Positions 11,930 through 20,580 of a stretch of DNA of 30,305 nucleotides are shown in pieces; the stretch's first letter is position 1; every line of letters begins with the position of its first letter. The position numbers and the translations under genes were made by a program. The notes beneath the pieces are model-generated. The model made no database searches. It saw only the letters and a list, made by a program, of their open reading frames with translations, and had not been told where the DNA came from. Origin of the DNA: Fragilaria crotonensis (lineage: Eukaryota > Bacillariophyta > Fragilariophyceae > Fragilariales > Fragilariaceae); assembly GCA_022925895.1 (NCBI GenBank), contig JAKSYS010000722.1:1-30305 (forward strand), written 5' to 3'.

Positions 11930-11945
11930 TGTGGGTCTGATAAAC
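11930..11945 (-). other. primer-binding-site-like sequence of inner element
   Basis: On the - strand, directly inside the LTR, the sequence reads GTTTATCAGACCC. It shares TATCAGA with TGGTATCAGAGC, the initiator-Met tRNA primer site common in copia elements. The position fits, but the match is partial. Confidence 0.4.
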
Positions 11946-12207
11946 TCAGTGAAATCTCCCGCAAGTGCGGCGAATCCGCCATTGCCGGAGATTGACCCTT
12001 AACAATATAACAATCGACAAGAAGCGGCATGCAACTTGATCAATTATAAAAAGAGTGAGCAGATCTAGAATCTAGTTCCAAAACCGGTCCCACCATATGG
12101 ACCAACAGGTTATCCGTGCGTGCGCGTCAGCAGTCCTCCACGTCATCGTGGGACACGCGCCTTGTATGCTTGTCCGAATATCCCGCACTCATGACAGGAT
12201 TCATTCA
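11946..12207 (-). repeat. LTR of inner element (5' LTR on - strand)
   Basis: Identical to 5174-5435. It abuts the resumed outer LTR at 12208 through the duplicated TCTG. On the - strand it contains a TATA-like TTTTTATAATTG. Confidence 0.9.
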
Positions 12208-12474
12208 TCTGGACGAAGTAAGCGGTAAGGACCATGCCAGTAGAACCACGTGGGCAGACGTAGTAAAGGGACATGTGGCCGAAACGAAGCAAAAGCTGAA
12301 AGTAGAAAGTAAAGGATTGCGCACGAGATCACTTTCTCGAAACAATCCTGTTAAGTAGGACCGAAGTTTGTTTAGCAACTTCCGACTATTTTTCAACATC
12401 GGTTGATCCCCTGGAGATAGACTATACGGAGTTAAACGCTCAACGTATATCTAGGAAGATCTACTTCTGCAACA
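12208..12474 (+). repeat. 5' LTR of outer copia, right piece
   Basis: This matches 24421-24687, including the final CTGCAACA. Its first four bases (TCTG) are the duplication made by the inner insertion. Confidence 0.93.
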
Positions 12475-12615
12475 TTGTTTCGAGAAAGGTTCGAACTAGA
12501 TGGAAGAAGAGAGATCGGTTGACGAACTCATACCCGACCAAGTGCACATACGCACCGACAACGGAACAAACACCTGGAGGGCCCCGAACAACCTGGAAAT
12601 ACAGACGAAGCCATA

Positions 12616-12979
12616 ATGAGCAGCAATAACAGCACAGCCGGAGATACGAACGTGAGTGGTTTGACCACAGAGACAGGCAGAAGCGGAGGCAGAGCGGGAC
12701 GCGGTGGACAGCGGAACCGTAGCGGAAGAAGCGGCAGAGGCCAGCAAAGCGGGCGAGGAAGCCACCGACCACCAAGAACCACAGGTTTTAAAAGAACGAC
12801 AACCGAGATGAACGGCAACGTGTTCGAGTGTTATGACGAGCAGACCGACCGGCGACAGTATGCAAAGACAGTAGAAGCCCTCGAAGGGTACGCGAAGAAG
12901 AACCTCAAGTATGCCGAGGACCTTGCAACCTTATTTGCCACGGAGATGAAACTCCCCACACTCGAGAAGCCCACATCTA
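12616..12979 (+). pseudogene. outer copia gag, N-terminal part
   Basis: The frame starts MSSNNSTAGDTNVSG and has an Arg/Gly/Ser-rich stretch (GGRAGRGGQRNRSGRSGRG), as in RNA-binding gag N-termini. It then continues GNVFECYDEQTDRRQYAKTV and ATEMKLPTLEKPTS, where the DNA transposon interrupts it at TA 12978-12979. The frame runs into the transposon to a stop near 13008. The rest of gag resumes at 19659. Joining the two at the TA reads in frame (PTS, then RCMRPGPDADETD). Confidence 0.82.
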
Positions 12980-12997
12980 AGGGTGCCAAAACTAAGT
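12980..12997 (+). repeat. left terminal inverted repeat of DNA transposon
   Basis: AGGGTGCCAAAACTAAGT; one mismatch to the right end. The apparent inverted match extends further outward (CATC/GATG) only because the target site is itself palindromic. Confidence 0.88.
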
Positions 12998-13042
12998 ACC
13001 ATAGTTGATACAAGAATTTTTTCTCATATGTATTGGAAAAAT

Positions 13043-13180
13043 TTCAGGATTCCCAAATGTAGTTCAGGATTCCTGAAGTTTTGTTCAGGTTAACTTATTT
13101 AGTTCAGGATTTGGAAGTTTGCAGTTTCCTCATTTTTATGAAGAAAATTTTTCACTCTGAACTACTGCAGTATTATTCCT
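13043..13180. repeat. left subterminal TTCAGGA repeats
   Basis: TTCAGGATT occurs at 13043, 13063 and 13103, with TTCAGGTT near 13084. Inverted forms (TTCCTGAAG, TTCCTGAGC) are interspersed. Similar words cluster at the other end. Such repeats serve as transposase-binding sites in several DNA transposon groups. Confidence 0.7.
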
Positions 13181-14445
13181 GAGCTTTTTTCTTCATAATT
13201 TCGACATCAATAAAAATGCTGGTACTGTATGCGCTGTTTACGATGTACTGGAGCATGGTGTATTGTAGATTGTGTATTGTGTACGGAGTGTTGCTTCTGT
13301 GCGCCATACAGTATACGAGTACAGTAATACAGCTTTTTACAGTTTCTGGCATACGGTATTCGGTGCAATGTTCGGTGTTCTACAGTATTGTTTACAAGCA
13401 TGGTGCACATTTCATGGTCTACTGTAGACGGTCTACGTTCTACCACGAAGTATGGTAGTATGGTTTATCGCGTCTATCGCTCACTGGGTTATATGGTAGT
13501 AGTATGAAGGATGGTGGTGTATATTTGTTTGTATTGTGTATGCTTGTTGTGCATGGCACCAGGCGTTGCGGTGTATCGTATGGTGTGCTGCATGGTTTTG
13601 TGTATCAGCATTTAGTGGCGTAGTGGCGTACTACAAGCCCTGGTGGTATGGTTCATACATAGTACCGTACGTTGTTGTGCGTTGTGTGTTGTTTGTGGAA
13701 CGGAGTCTATCGTACTGGAGTACAGTCTACTAGTCCTTCTATCTTTTCTGGTGCGATACGGTCAGTTTTTATGGTGGTACTCCGAGTACGTACAGTTCTT
13801 GTGTAGTGTACTGTCTATAGTGCATTTTCTTATGGTATGGTGGAATACGGTATGATATGGCGCGGTTTATGGTGTCGTGTACGGTCATACCAGGTACTGT
13901 TTATTAACGGAATGGTACTGGTACGGTGCTTCATGTACATGGTAAGGTGGTGTATTGCGTACTGTAGCTACTCGTATGACAAATGATGCCAAGTGTCTGC
14001 GCGTTTTACACCGTTCTTGCGCATGCGAGCGATCCGAAGAACGGCATTCCGTACAATTGTACCAGGTATGAATACACAAGTACTTCTGGTTTGTTCGTAG
14101 AGAGAACATGATACTACGCTGTAGATCTTACGTAAAAAGGTATTGTAGGTGGAATATGTCATATACACAGATTTATTCTTTCATCACCAATACCAGTGCA
14201 TGCTGTACGTTTCTACTGGCTTCGAAAATGCAAACTCATGCAGCCATGGTATTGCGCTTCGTAGAACCCTACCTGTGAATTTTTGTACGAAGTATCACAT
14301 CAATTCGTTCGTTGTTTTGTGAACTCCACCACTTGCTGTCACCCCATATTGAATACTCCATTCTTCGGCACCTTCGCCCCTTCTTCCTCTTCCCACCAAG
14401 CACACTTTGCTCTCCTTGTTGGTGAGTTGTTCCTGGTGATTGTTT

Positions 14446-14480
14446 GAGTGTTGATTGATTTGTTCAATCAATCAACACTC
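14446..14480. repeat. perfect hairpin, 15-bp stem, 5-nt loop
   Basis: GAGTGTTGATTGATT (14446-14460), loop TGTTC, then the exact reverse complement (14466-14480). No CTRR end follows it, so a Helitron 3' end is not supported. Confidence 0.85.
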
Positions 14481-14554
14481 ATGATGAGTTTTTGAGGTGC
14501 TCCTGTTGTGTGGGTACTGCCTCCTACGTACAGTACTCATTTCGGTATCACCGA

Positions 14555-14822
14555 TCACCGACCGCAGTACTGTAGTACTGTAGTACTTGGAGTATCTTTG
14601 AGGCTACGGTGAACCAGCAGTACTACTACTCCAGTACTCCAGTACTCCAGTACACTCCTCCACTGTGATACTGCTGCATTGTACAGTACTGTGTTACCTA
14701 CAGTACTCATGACAACGGACTGCAGTATTCGGAGTAGCCTGAGGCTACGGTAGACCAGTAGTACTTCTACTGATCTCCCCTCTACTCCACTATGACACTG
14801 CTGCATTGTACAGTACTGTGGT
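14555..14822. repeat. diverged tandem duplication of about 130 bp
   Basis: Two units share the order GAGGCTACGGT(G/A)(A/G)ACCAG, then a CTCC(A/-)CT(G/A)TGA segment, then the identical TGCTGCATTGTACAGTACTG near 14670-14690 and 14800-14820. The first unit also carries an expansion of CCAGTACT. Confidence 0.65.
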
Positions 14823-15983
14823 GATGGCATTGTACACCAGTACTAGTACAGCTGCTGATGTTCCCGTCCAGTTGAAGACAAAGATACGTCATTGTTCTTG
14901 TCCAGTCATGGCACCTTCATCCCGATGTACTTCTACAGTACGCTGGCAGCAGTATGCTGCTGCTTCATGTATTGCTTACAGGCAGGCTGGTACTATTGTT
15001 CTTTCTTGTTGCATTCAATCTCACATTGTCCCGCCTTTGTTCTGCTTTTTCTTTTAGGCGGCTGCTTGTGACAATGAATGTTGAGTGCCTCATTTTGTTG
15101 TGCTTTGATGGAAAATGTGCTTCTTCTGTTTGTGTGCTTCGATTGAGCATGTAAGGCAATCAGACTTTCAGAATCTTTATTCGGTCACCTGCGAGAGATT
15201 CTCATTGATATGAGTGAATCAAACCAGGTTGATCTACCGGTATAGGTTCTGTTTGTCAGTTGTCTGTTTGCATGCTCAAGAGTTGTATACACACAAGCCA
15301 GTTGCAAGATCATTCTTATTTAAACCAGCAAAATGTTGCACAATCCATCACTGTCCCAAGTCTCTCGCAAACCAGCAGTTGCTATGAATGAGGTGTAAAT
15401 TCATCCCCTGCCCTGTCCAGGAAAAACAGCCAACAAACAATTCATACACGTTTATTCCAGTACAACAAAGCATCAAAAAGGTGGAGGGAACCGGATGATT
15501 GCAAAGCTCCTCAAGCTACTGTACTGATGCCACTTCCTCTCCCAATCCATGCCAGCAAAAAACCAAATCTATTTTACGTGCCTATGACAAAGGGGCATTT
15601 GACTCACACAGATGGGCTCCACATTGGGAGGTGTAGTAGCCATCGCGAAGTACTGTTGGATGGAACTTGTGGCCAAAGCCAAATTCACTGTTGTTGAAAT
15701 AATCTCAAATGGATCGCATACTGCTCAGTGCGCGCTGCTTAATCCTCCGGTAGCTTTCTCGGAAAATGGAAGCATTGGCTGAGAACCAATTCTTTGTGAC
15801 AGCTTATGTGTGCTGATCATGATTGCCAATATCTTGATGGAGTAACTTCTGCACATGAATTTTGTACATGTTGATGAGTTGTCTTCGCACTTCACGCTTG
15901 GAAGCGTCTGCATGAGTCCGCGCATTGTGCCCATGGACTTCTTGGTTTTGCTCTTTTCAGAGTGTACTAGTATACAATCTCTG

Positions 15984-16909
15984 TCAGAAGAAGTGAATGA
16001 TGCTCGCTTGCCACCTTAAGCTTTGTCGAGTAAGGTCATCATGGGCACTGTGTGATAAAAGTGTTGTCGCTGATGCCGACACCACTCCTCCTATCACATC
16101 AGATGGAGAGCCATGATCTACATCCACTCTTTGTACAAAGGGAAGCAGTTTCTTCCCATTACAAACTGAGTTGATTAGGGCATCAACGTTTTTGGCACGT
16201 GAGAGTCCACCCACTGGGTTGTAAGAATAATTATCAGCAGATGCAGAGCGTGCCCACTCCAGAACTTCACCAAAAGTGTAGTTGGGTGCATTGGCATGGT
16301 CCAGGATCTTGAGGAGAGAAACAGTGCGTTTCTGATCGGTAGTATACATGAAGTTGGAACAAAATGATGGGGCTTCCACATCTTCATCAAGTGCAGAATT
16401 GCTGGTACAGGTAAGAATGTTTGGGTCATCACTTAACACGGACAAATCATCACTTTTGTTGCAATCCTCAATATCCTCACAAGAAGTGCTTTCAACTTCC
16501 ACACCATTGCCAGCCGGAGACTGCAGAAGGTTGTACTGCAGAAGGTTGTCTGTGCCAACAAAATCCATTCAGGGATCATTCACCAAATGTCACCTTAAAA
16601 GGGCAGCAGGCCTTTTGTTACTTGTGCATGTGACATTCCCATCCTCATGAAGACGGCGACGGTGTGAAACAGAAGCACCATGTGTTGCTGCAAGGTGTGA
16701 TTTCTTCACAATGAAATTATAGCACCCGATGTTTCTATCAATATGCTGTGTATATGCTGCTTGATTGGAAAATGGTTTCTTGTTGAACTTCAGGCAGAAG
16801 GGTTTTGACAGAAGAGCAGGGGTGCCTTTGAGGACAACATTTTGAAGAGGACAAGTGAAGTGAACATGAGATGTCAAAAGATGACAGGGCACAGATTCAC
16901 TGCACACCA
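15984..16909 (-). CDS. transposon-borne protein, - strand, with zinc-finger-like segment; broken or spliced
   Basis: Two - strand frames follow each other. The upstream one (about 16909 down to 16590) has CLKFNKKPFSNQAAYTQHID followed by RNIGCYNFI. This Cys/His arrangement resembles the single zinc fingers found near the N-termini of some transposon proteins. The downstream one (16568-15984, 194 aa) reads as a soluble, Ser/Asp-rich protein (DDLSVLSDDPNILTC, KRTVSLLKILDHANAPNYTF). TTTAAG/GTGACA at the end of the first frame could be a splice donor, so they may be exons of one gene. The 5' end is cut by the GC-rich insert that begins at 16911. I do not recognise the family and no catalytic triad is visible. 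It may be a DNA-binding partner of the transposase. Confidence 0.45.
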
Positions 16910-16910
16910 G

Positions 16911-17318
16911 TGCATGACATCGGGGCCCGTTAGCCGCAGCCGGCCGGAAACCGCGGGCTGGCCGTGATTTGGGCGGCTGCGGTCCGTGTATTTCTGTCCC
17001 GGCTGGTTCCAGCCGGCTCCGGTCGATTCCTATCACTTTTCGGCCAATCGCGGGTAAAGGGCGGATCACCTGTCATTTTTCACGGGTACGGTGGTTGCTG
17101 ACAACGTACTGTCAGTACAGTACTGTGTACTATGTTTGTACTATGTACTGTACTTCCTTACGACTGCGGCCGGGTCCGGGTACGGGCAGGGACTGTCGGA
17201 CTGCAGACAGGTACGGCCAGGCTCACATATTGGCATACGGCCGGCTGCGGCAAAAGCCTCTGCAAAAATCGGCCGGCTGCGGCTTCGGGTACCGTTTTAT
17301 CTCAGATGTCATGCACTG
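16911..17318. mobile_element. GC-rich 408-bp insert with inverted ends and 11-bp direct repeats
   Basis: CTGCACACCAG is present at 16900-16910 and 17319-17329. Just inside, GTGCATGACATC (16910-16921) is inverted to GATGTCATGCAC (17305-17316). The interior is much more GC-rich than its surroundings and repeats CGGCCGGCTGCGG several times. It has a central TACAGTACTGT-rich segment at about 17100-17155. The ends fit a non-autonomous, Mutator-like small element with a 9-11 bp duplication, but the right inverted end is separated from the direct repeat by a few extra bases, so the class is uncertain. Confidence 0.55.
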
Positions 17319-17588
17319 CTGCACACCAGCACAGAATTTTGGGAAAGCATGCATTCAAATTGTACATGTACTTTTGGTACATTTTTGGTGTATGTAAAAA
17401 TGAAGGGGGTGTGGTATGAATTCAAAATTCAAAACCTCTGCATGAATGTGTAGAACCTACCTACGAACTTGGTACTTGGTACAAAATTCAAATGGTCGCA
17501 AAATACTATCCCACAAAAGGATTTCCAGTGTTCAAAATTTGGTGCACCATCAAAAGTTTTTCAACAACAAGCAAGCACAAATACGACC

Positions 17589-19110
17589 ATGGCATCAATG
17601 CCACAGGAAACAGCAGCAGGCATCACTGCCTTAAAGCCCAGCTCTAGGAAACAAAGGAGAGAGTTCATAAAGGCGTGCAACAAGTGACCACAGATCCCAA
17701 TGATCTGATTCAAAGTGACAACAAGGAGGAGGAGTTGGTGCCACAGAAAATGGATGCAAAACAAGGATGGAAGCATGCATACGGAAATCCACCATCCCTA
17801 CCTTCAACTATTGGAAGCATGCATACAAATCCACCATCCCTACCTTCAACTATTAAAGTCGGGAATCAAGTGACAGCCAACTAACATCATCGGTTCCAGG
17901 GCTAAGCAGCTTAATGGACATGAGCATGACGGAAATCTCAGAAGAGAATCAAATCAGTATGATCAAGACTTGCATGAAAAAAACACGTGTTCTCTATTTG
18001 GAAGTTCTATCAAAAGACTATCATTCTCATTTCAGTGAAGATGAGAAAACACTTTGTGGCTTTATCATGAAGTACACAAACATTCGAGGAACCCAAAACT
18101 GGTGGCTTGGGATGTGGAGAATAGTTGTAAAAACACACACTGATCTTGAACAATGCAATAAAAAACATGCAAATGAAATTCAAAGGTGAGGATTTGAAGT
18201 GGATGTACTTTGCCAAGTCCGAGCATACTCACACCCACTTGCTTTCAACATCAAACACCTTGCATTCAGAGGATTCACTTCCCATTTAGGAACACATGGA
18301 CACAGCCTGTACAGTGGATGCAAGGATGAAACCAGTTACCTCCTCAAGATGAGGGATAACATCTGCTACAATGCCCAAATCATAGACACTTACTCGGCAG
18401 CAGCAACTGGAATAACATTATCAACAACATGGAGAACCACTGTGCAACAACTGACAGGAAAGTATGGAGCAAGAAAATCCTGTCCATAAGTGATGAAGCA
18501 TTCATTTTGCTGTGCCTGATCAACTATGGGAAGAGGTGGTTTGCCGAATTAGTAAAGACAGAGAAAATGGTAAGTTTATCCGAGTGGTTTGTCACAGAAC
18601 AAACAACAAGGAACTGACTTGCTTTGTTATCACTTGTTGGAAACAGCAAATCGGTACATGGACAGATGAGGACAACAAAAACCTACCCGTAAGTTACACT
18701 ATGATAAGTGAATGAAAAAACCACATCCTAAATTCTGACCAATCTTTTCTCATGTTCCGCAGCCACCACTTTACACATTCTCCAGGAACAAGGGTGCTCA
18801 TGATAATGGGGGAGGCTGTGGTTGGTCACAGGCTGGAATGAGGAAATACGATGAATTATACATGGCCATCAAGAATGATAGAAAGAAATCAGCCCAAACA
18901 TTCAACCAGGAACTACTAAAAATGTTTCTGTCGAGAAGGAAAAAGAGTCTGGCCAGGGGGTCAGGAAACAATTTGATGACAAGGGTAAGAAATGCCCACA
19001 CAAGCGCATGGATGTATTTGACGACAACTCTGATGAGGAGGATGATAACTACTCCAGGCATCTTGCTTCTGAACTTGTCTACAGTGAAGTGAAAGTGGAG
19101 GCAGTTTAGA
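17589..19110 (+). CDS. ISDEAF-family transposon protein, multi-exon, partly unresolved
   Basis: A + strand coding region whose clearest part is about 18426-18951. It contains KVWSKKILSISDEAFILLCL then INYGKRWFAELVKTEKM. An intron follows (18570-18646), then QIGTWTDEDNKNLP, a second intron (18689-18762), then GWSQAGMRKYDELYMAIKND. This order (ISDEAF, W-rich segment, GW..G..(R/K)(F/Y)(N/D)ELY..IK.DR) matches, from memory, an abundant uncharacterised diatom protein family. Both introns start GTAAGT and keep phase 0. Upstream frames (ATG at 17589; 17914-18189 with TRVLYLEVLSKDYHSHFSE) probably belong to the same gene, but the 18187-18425 link is unclear; AAAG/GTGAGG at 18187 may be another donor. 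It diverges from the - strand gene. Function unknown; its place inside the TIRs argues for a role in transposition. Confidence 0.6.
17769..17854 (+). repeat. tandem direct repeat, 44 + 42 bp
   Basis: GGAAGCATGCATAC...CTTCAACTATT appears twice back to back (17769-17812 and 17813-17854), differing by a 2-base gap. It lies in an open frame of the transposon gene region and would duplicate NPPSLPSTI. Confidence 0.8.
18570..18646 (+). other. intron in ISDEAF gene (77 bp, GT-AG)
   Basis: GTAAGT at the donor after ...KTEKM and GGAAACAG at the acceptor. Both flanking exons are in phase 0. Confidence 0.75.
18689..18762 (+). other. intron in ISDEAF gene (74 bp, GT-AG)
   Basis: GTAAGT donor after ...DEDNKNLP, then a T-rich tract and a CCGCAG acceptor. 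The 42-nt exon between the two introns is 14 whole codons. Confidence 0.8.
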
Positions 19111-19304
19111 ATTGATCAGACACTTAGTATGAATAGTAGAATGCTTCATCAAAGCCACACGAATAGGCACATTAACACTAATATCCAACAAAAGTTAAAA
19201 TGTGTGACATGTATGTCAATTATATGAACAATGTCAGCTCAGAACTACTGTGGTGATTACTTCATACACACTACACAGGAAACTTCTTCTTTTCGGATGT
19301 CAAA

Positions 19305-19511
19305 TTCAGGAATTGAAATTCATGATCACAAATGAAGAAGTGGTATAGTTCAGATATTTTGAGTCCCAAAGCTCAGGAATTCCACTTGGAAGCTAGTTAA
19401 AATGAGTCATTGAATTTCAGGATTTGAAATTTTGGAGCTCAGGAATACAAAGTATGAGATCCTATGCAAGAGATGAAAAATTCAGGAAAAATAAATTTCG
19501 AGTTCAGGAAA
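19305..19511. repeat. right subterminal TTCAGGA repeats
   Basis: TTCAGGA or CTCAGGA followed by A/T-rich sequence occurs at about 19305, 19373, 19416, 19439, 19481 and 19503. These are the same words as at the left end of the transposon. The inverted GCTCAGGAA here matches TTCCTGAGC near 13178. Confidence 0.7.
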
Positions 19512-19640
19512 TACGAAACCCACTTCATACACATGATGTACAAGCTCTTTAGTCCTAAGTTTTTACCTGTATTTTAGGTAAACATTATGAGCAAAAAAAT
19601 ATCATATCAAAGATGATTGGTTTTTCATATCCAAGAGCCG

Positions 19641-19658
19641 ACTTGGTTTTGGCACCCT
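19641..19658 (-). repeat. right terminal inverted repeat of DNA transposon
   Basis: ACTTGGTTTTGGCACCCT, followed by the duplicated TA at 19659-19660 and then the resumed gag frame. Confidence 0.88.
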
Positions 19659-20580
19659 TAGATGCATGAGACCTGGACCAGACGCAGACGAGACTGACCT
19701 CGCAATCTGGAACGAGGACATACGTGACTACGCGAAGCGCAAACGAGTGCTACGAGGCAACCTGGCAGCACTTCAGGCCGTCATCTGGGGCCAGTGCAGC
19801 GAAGCCATGAAGGCTAAGGTGAAGTCCCTGGACGGATACGCAGCCAGTGCGAAAGAAGACGACTGCGAATGGTTGCTCAACAACATCAAGGCGATCACGA
19901 TGCAGTTCGATGCAAAACACAACGGGTACATCTCCATGCTGGACGCCACCGCTGCATTCCTCAACTGCAGACAGCAGGGACAGAGCGCCGACAGCTACTT
20001 GGAGGCCATGAAGAGCCACACCGATACGATTGAGTACCACGGCGGAACGCTGGTACTGAATCAAAGCTCGCGCCGGAGACCAAGGACGACGGAACCATGT
20101 ACACCGCCGAGGAAAGGGCAAGTTGCACGTGACTGCACCCTGGCCGCCGCTCTCATTCGCGGCTCAGATCCCACGAGATACGGAACCTTAGTGGCTGATC
20201 TTGCGAACCAGTACAGTAAAGGTAAGGATGAGTATCCCACCGACATCACGTCCGCTTACAGCTTGCTCGTGAACTACCGGACGCCTGTGAACGCCACGTA
20301 CCGTGCCCGGAACAGCGCCGTCGCCAGCGAGTCCAGCACGACGCCTGCGCAAGCGAGCGCTGCGAACGAAGGAAGCGCCATGACTTTCGCACAGCGATCC
20401 ACGAGCACGCCAGGTACGAATGGCGTGACGCACGAAGGATCACGTGCTACAGGTGCAACAACACTGGACACTATGCATCGGACTGTCCGACGAACAGGCG
20501 AGCAGCACCACCTCCGGAACCACCCTCCTGCAGTACGGACTCATGTTGGCGCAGGGGACGACCGCAATCGACCCATCGTG
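19659..20580 (+). pseudogene. outer copia gag, C-terminal part with zinc knuckle
   Basis: The frame continues gag: RPGPDADETDLAIWNEDIRD, then AVIWGQCSEAMKAKVKSLDG, typical of diatom copia gag. A segment near 20070-20130 (APETKDDGTMYTAEERASC) reads in another frame, so two compensating indels flank it. Gag then continues ARDCTLAAALIRGSDPTRYG. The CCHC zinc knuckle CYRCNNTGHYASDCP (C-x2-C-x4-H-x4-C, about 20444-20490) is again in a different frame from the longest ORF. Gag packages the element's RNA and the knuckle binds it. Confidence 0.8.

Larger units (their letters stand above)
5436..11945 (-). pseudogene. decayed interior of inner copia element
   Basis: About 6.5 kb with no intact gene. 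Recognisable relics are two pol pieces on the - strand, listed separately, which sit in the expected order and spacing near the 3' end. The remainder, including 7500-11945 where gag and integrase would be expected, gives only short frames that I could not assign. A one-base-class error pattern cannot explain this region, since stops occur in all three - strand frames throughout. Confidence 0.7.
5174..12207 (-). mobile_element. inner copia-derived LTR element with decayed interior (LARD-like), - strand
   Basis: A 7034-bp insertion with 262-bp terminal direct repeats at 5174-5435 and 11946-12207, identical by eye. It is flanked by TCTG (5170-5173 and 12208-12211). The uninterrupted 3' LTR of the outer element shows the empty site. 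On the - strand the order is LTR, then a primer-binding-site-like TTTATCAGACC next to the LTR (about 11930-11945, sharing TATCAGA with the initiator-Met site TGGTATCAGA). Broken copia pol follows, then a polypurine tract GAGGGGAC against the other LTR (about 5436-5445). No ORF longer than 188 codons exists inside, and none reads as a full pol domain. Young LTRs with an old interior suggest mobilisation in trans. Confidence 0.87.
13190..15980. other. gene-poor part of DNA transposon, TACTGTA/GTAC-rich
   Basis: From 13210 to about 13960 the + strand is rich in T and G, built from words such as GTACTGTA, TGGTAT and TACAGTA. Its ORFs have cysteine- and valine-rich products typical of low-complexity DNA. 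A perfect hairpin lies at 14446-14480, and a diverged tandem duplication at 14555-14822. From 15000 to 15980 I see no repeat structure and no gene I can support. Confidence 0.45.
12980..19658. mobile_element. DNA transposon with 18-bp TIRs and TA duplication; superfamily not established
   Basis: AGGGTGCCAAAACTAAGT at 12980-12997 is the inverted match (17 of 18) of ACTTGGTTTTGGCACCCT at 19641-19658. TA lies on both sides (12978-12979 and 19659-19660), and removing the element plus one TA restores the gag frame. The target is the palindrome CATCTAGATG. Both ends carry clusters of TTCAGGA. Inside are a - strand gene region (15984-16909) with a zinc-finger-like motif and a + strand multi-exon ISDEAF-family gene (about 17589-19110), arranged divergently. 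TA duplication is typical of Tc1/mariner, but the size and gene content are not. I recognise no DDE transposase. Confidence 0.82.

Noticed and set aside
5436-11945. An intact gene cluster in the long interior of the inner element
   Set aside because: All frames are short, stops are frequent, and the only recognisable pieces are copia pol relics.
12461-12818. - strand ORFs rich in Cys, Leu and Ser opposite gag
   Set aside because: They mirror the Arg/Gly-rich gag codons on the + strand.
14446-14480. Helitron 3' hairpin
   Set aside because: No CTRR terminus follows the stem, and the surrounding element has clear TIRs.
17796-17854. CRISPR-like direct repeats
   Set aside because: Only two adjacent copies without spacers, in a eukaryotic transposon.
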